DNA of 6,095 nt from Chloroflexota bacterium (GTDB lineage: Bacteria > Chloroflexota > Dehalococcoidia > RBG-13-53-26). The translations under genes and the position numbers were made by a program. Below are positions 5,850 through 6,095 of the stretch, piece by piece (the stretch's first letter is position 1; every line of letters starts with the position of its first letter). Location: NCBI GenBank assembly GCA_030616195.1, contig JAUWXW010000113.1, positions 1-6,095 of the forward strand. The letters are read 5' to 3'. The notes below the pieces were generated by a model. That model was not told the origin of the DNA. It saw only the letters and a list, made by a program, of their open reading frames with translations, and made no database searches.

Positions 5850-6095
5850 ATGAAACATAGGTGGAAGAAAGTGGTCTTATCCTGTCTTATGGTGTTAGCC
5901 CTGGTGGCTACACTCTGCCTCGGCTGTGAGGAGGAAGAAGAGGAAAAGACGACCATCGTCATAGGCAACATGACAGACCTGACAGGTGTAGCCGCCCCAG
6001 CTTTGGGGCCCATGACCTGGGCCCTGGAGGATGCGGCAGCCGAGATCAACGCTGGCCTTGCTCCTGGGCCAAAGCTCCCGGAAGGGGTGGAACTG
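5850..6095 (+). CDS. ABC transporter substrate-binding lipoprotein, LivK-like (partial, 3' end cut)
   Basis: The first 82 residues are present and the frame is open to the window edge. Residues 1-26 form a lipoprotein signal peptide: basic start MKHRWKK, hydrophobic core VVLSCLMVLALVATLCL, then LGC with Cys26 as the likely lipidated residue. The lipobox is slightly unusual because Cys23 sits at -3. A run of six glutamates (27-32) then forms an acidic tether before the mature domain. TIVIGNMTDLTG at 35-46 and MTWALEDAAAEIN at about 54-66 match the opening beta strand and first helix of type I periplasmic binding proteins (Peripla_BP_6), the branched-chain amino acid, urea or amide group. Full family members are about 380-450 residues, so most of the gene lies outside. 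It would capture a small solute at the outer face of the membrane for a LivHMGF-type permease, presumably encoded downstream. Ligand is unknown. The family call rests on the N-terminal domain start only. Confidence 0.8.
   Translation, partial: MKHRWKKVVLSCLMVLALVATLCLGCEEEEEEKTTIVIGNMTDLTGVAAPALGPMTWALEDAAAEINAGLAPGPKLPEGVEL

Overview
The window reads as anaerobic bacterial chromosome. A Dehalococcoidia-like Chloroflexota is my best guess. This rests on the mix of a NuoF/HndC-type flavoprotein, ADP-forming acyl-CoA synthetase-like proteins, a NarL-type histidine kinase remnant, a LivK-type lipoprotein and three kinds of short dispersed repeat; none of these is diagnostic alone. The standard bacterial code fits: TAA ends the first gene and TGA ends the next two.

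Layout, left to right. Positions 1-209 hold no gene I can support, but contain a 65-bp inverted-repeat element (86-150) that can fold as a cloverleaf. A 624-residue NADH-binding iron-sulfur flavoprotein of the NuoF/HndC family (303-2177, +) follows an extended -10 box lying only 12 bases before its ATG. Just 22 bases downstream begins the first of two tandem paralogues resembling the alpha part of ADP-forming acyl-CoA synthetases (2200-3633, +); it is interrupted by an in-frame TGA at codon 47 but otherwise intact. A 199-bp gap with a 'CHCEEQSDEAI'-type repeat separates it from the second, full-length paralogue (3833-5278, +). The last codons and stop of that paralogue appear to come from a third repeat (5258-5323). 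On the minus strand lies the C-terminal ATPase-domain remnant of a histidine kinase (5385-5705). Finally, a lipoprotein substrate-binding protein of the branched-chain amino acid/amide ABC family starts at 5850 (+) and runs off the window.

How they may work together (inference): the flavoprotein would pass electrons between NAD(H) and an iron-sulfur partner. The acyl-CoA synthetase-like proteins would interconvert an acyl-CoA with the free acid, conserving energy as ATP, if an ATP-grasp beta subunit is supplied from elsewhere. The binding protein could import an organic acid, amino acid or amide. This suits anaerobic oxidation or fermentation of organic acids, but the sequence names no substrate.

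The strongest oddities are the single nonsense codon in the first paralogue, a possible one-base frameshift at the N-terminus of the second, the sharp contrast between conserved N-terminal and diverged C-terminal parts of the pair, and the repeat that supplies a protein C-terminus. I found no clearly new multi-gene system.
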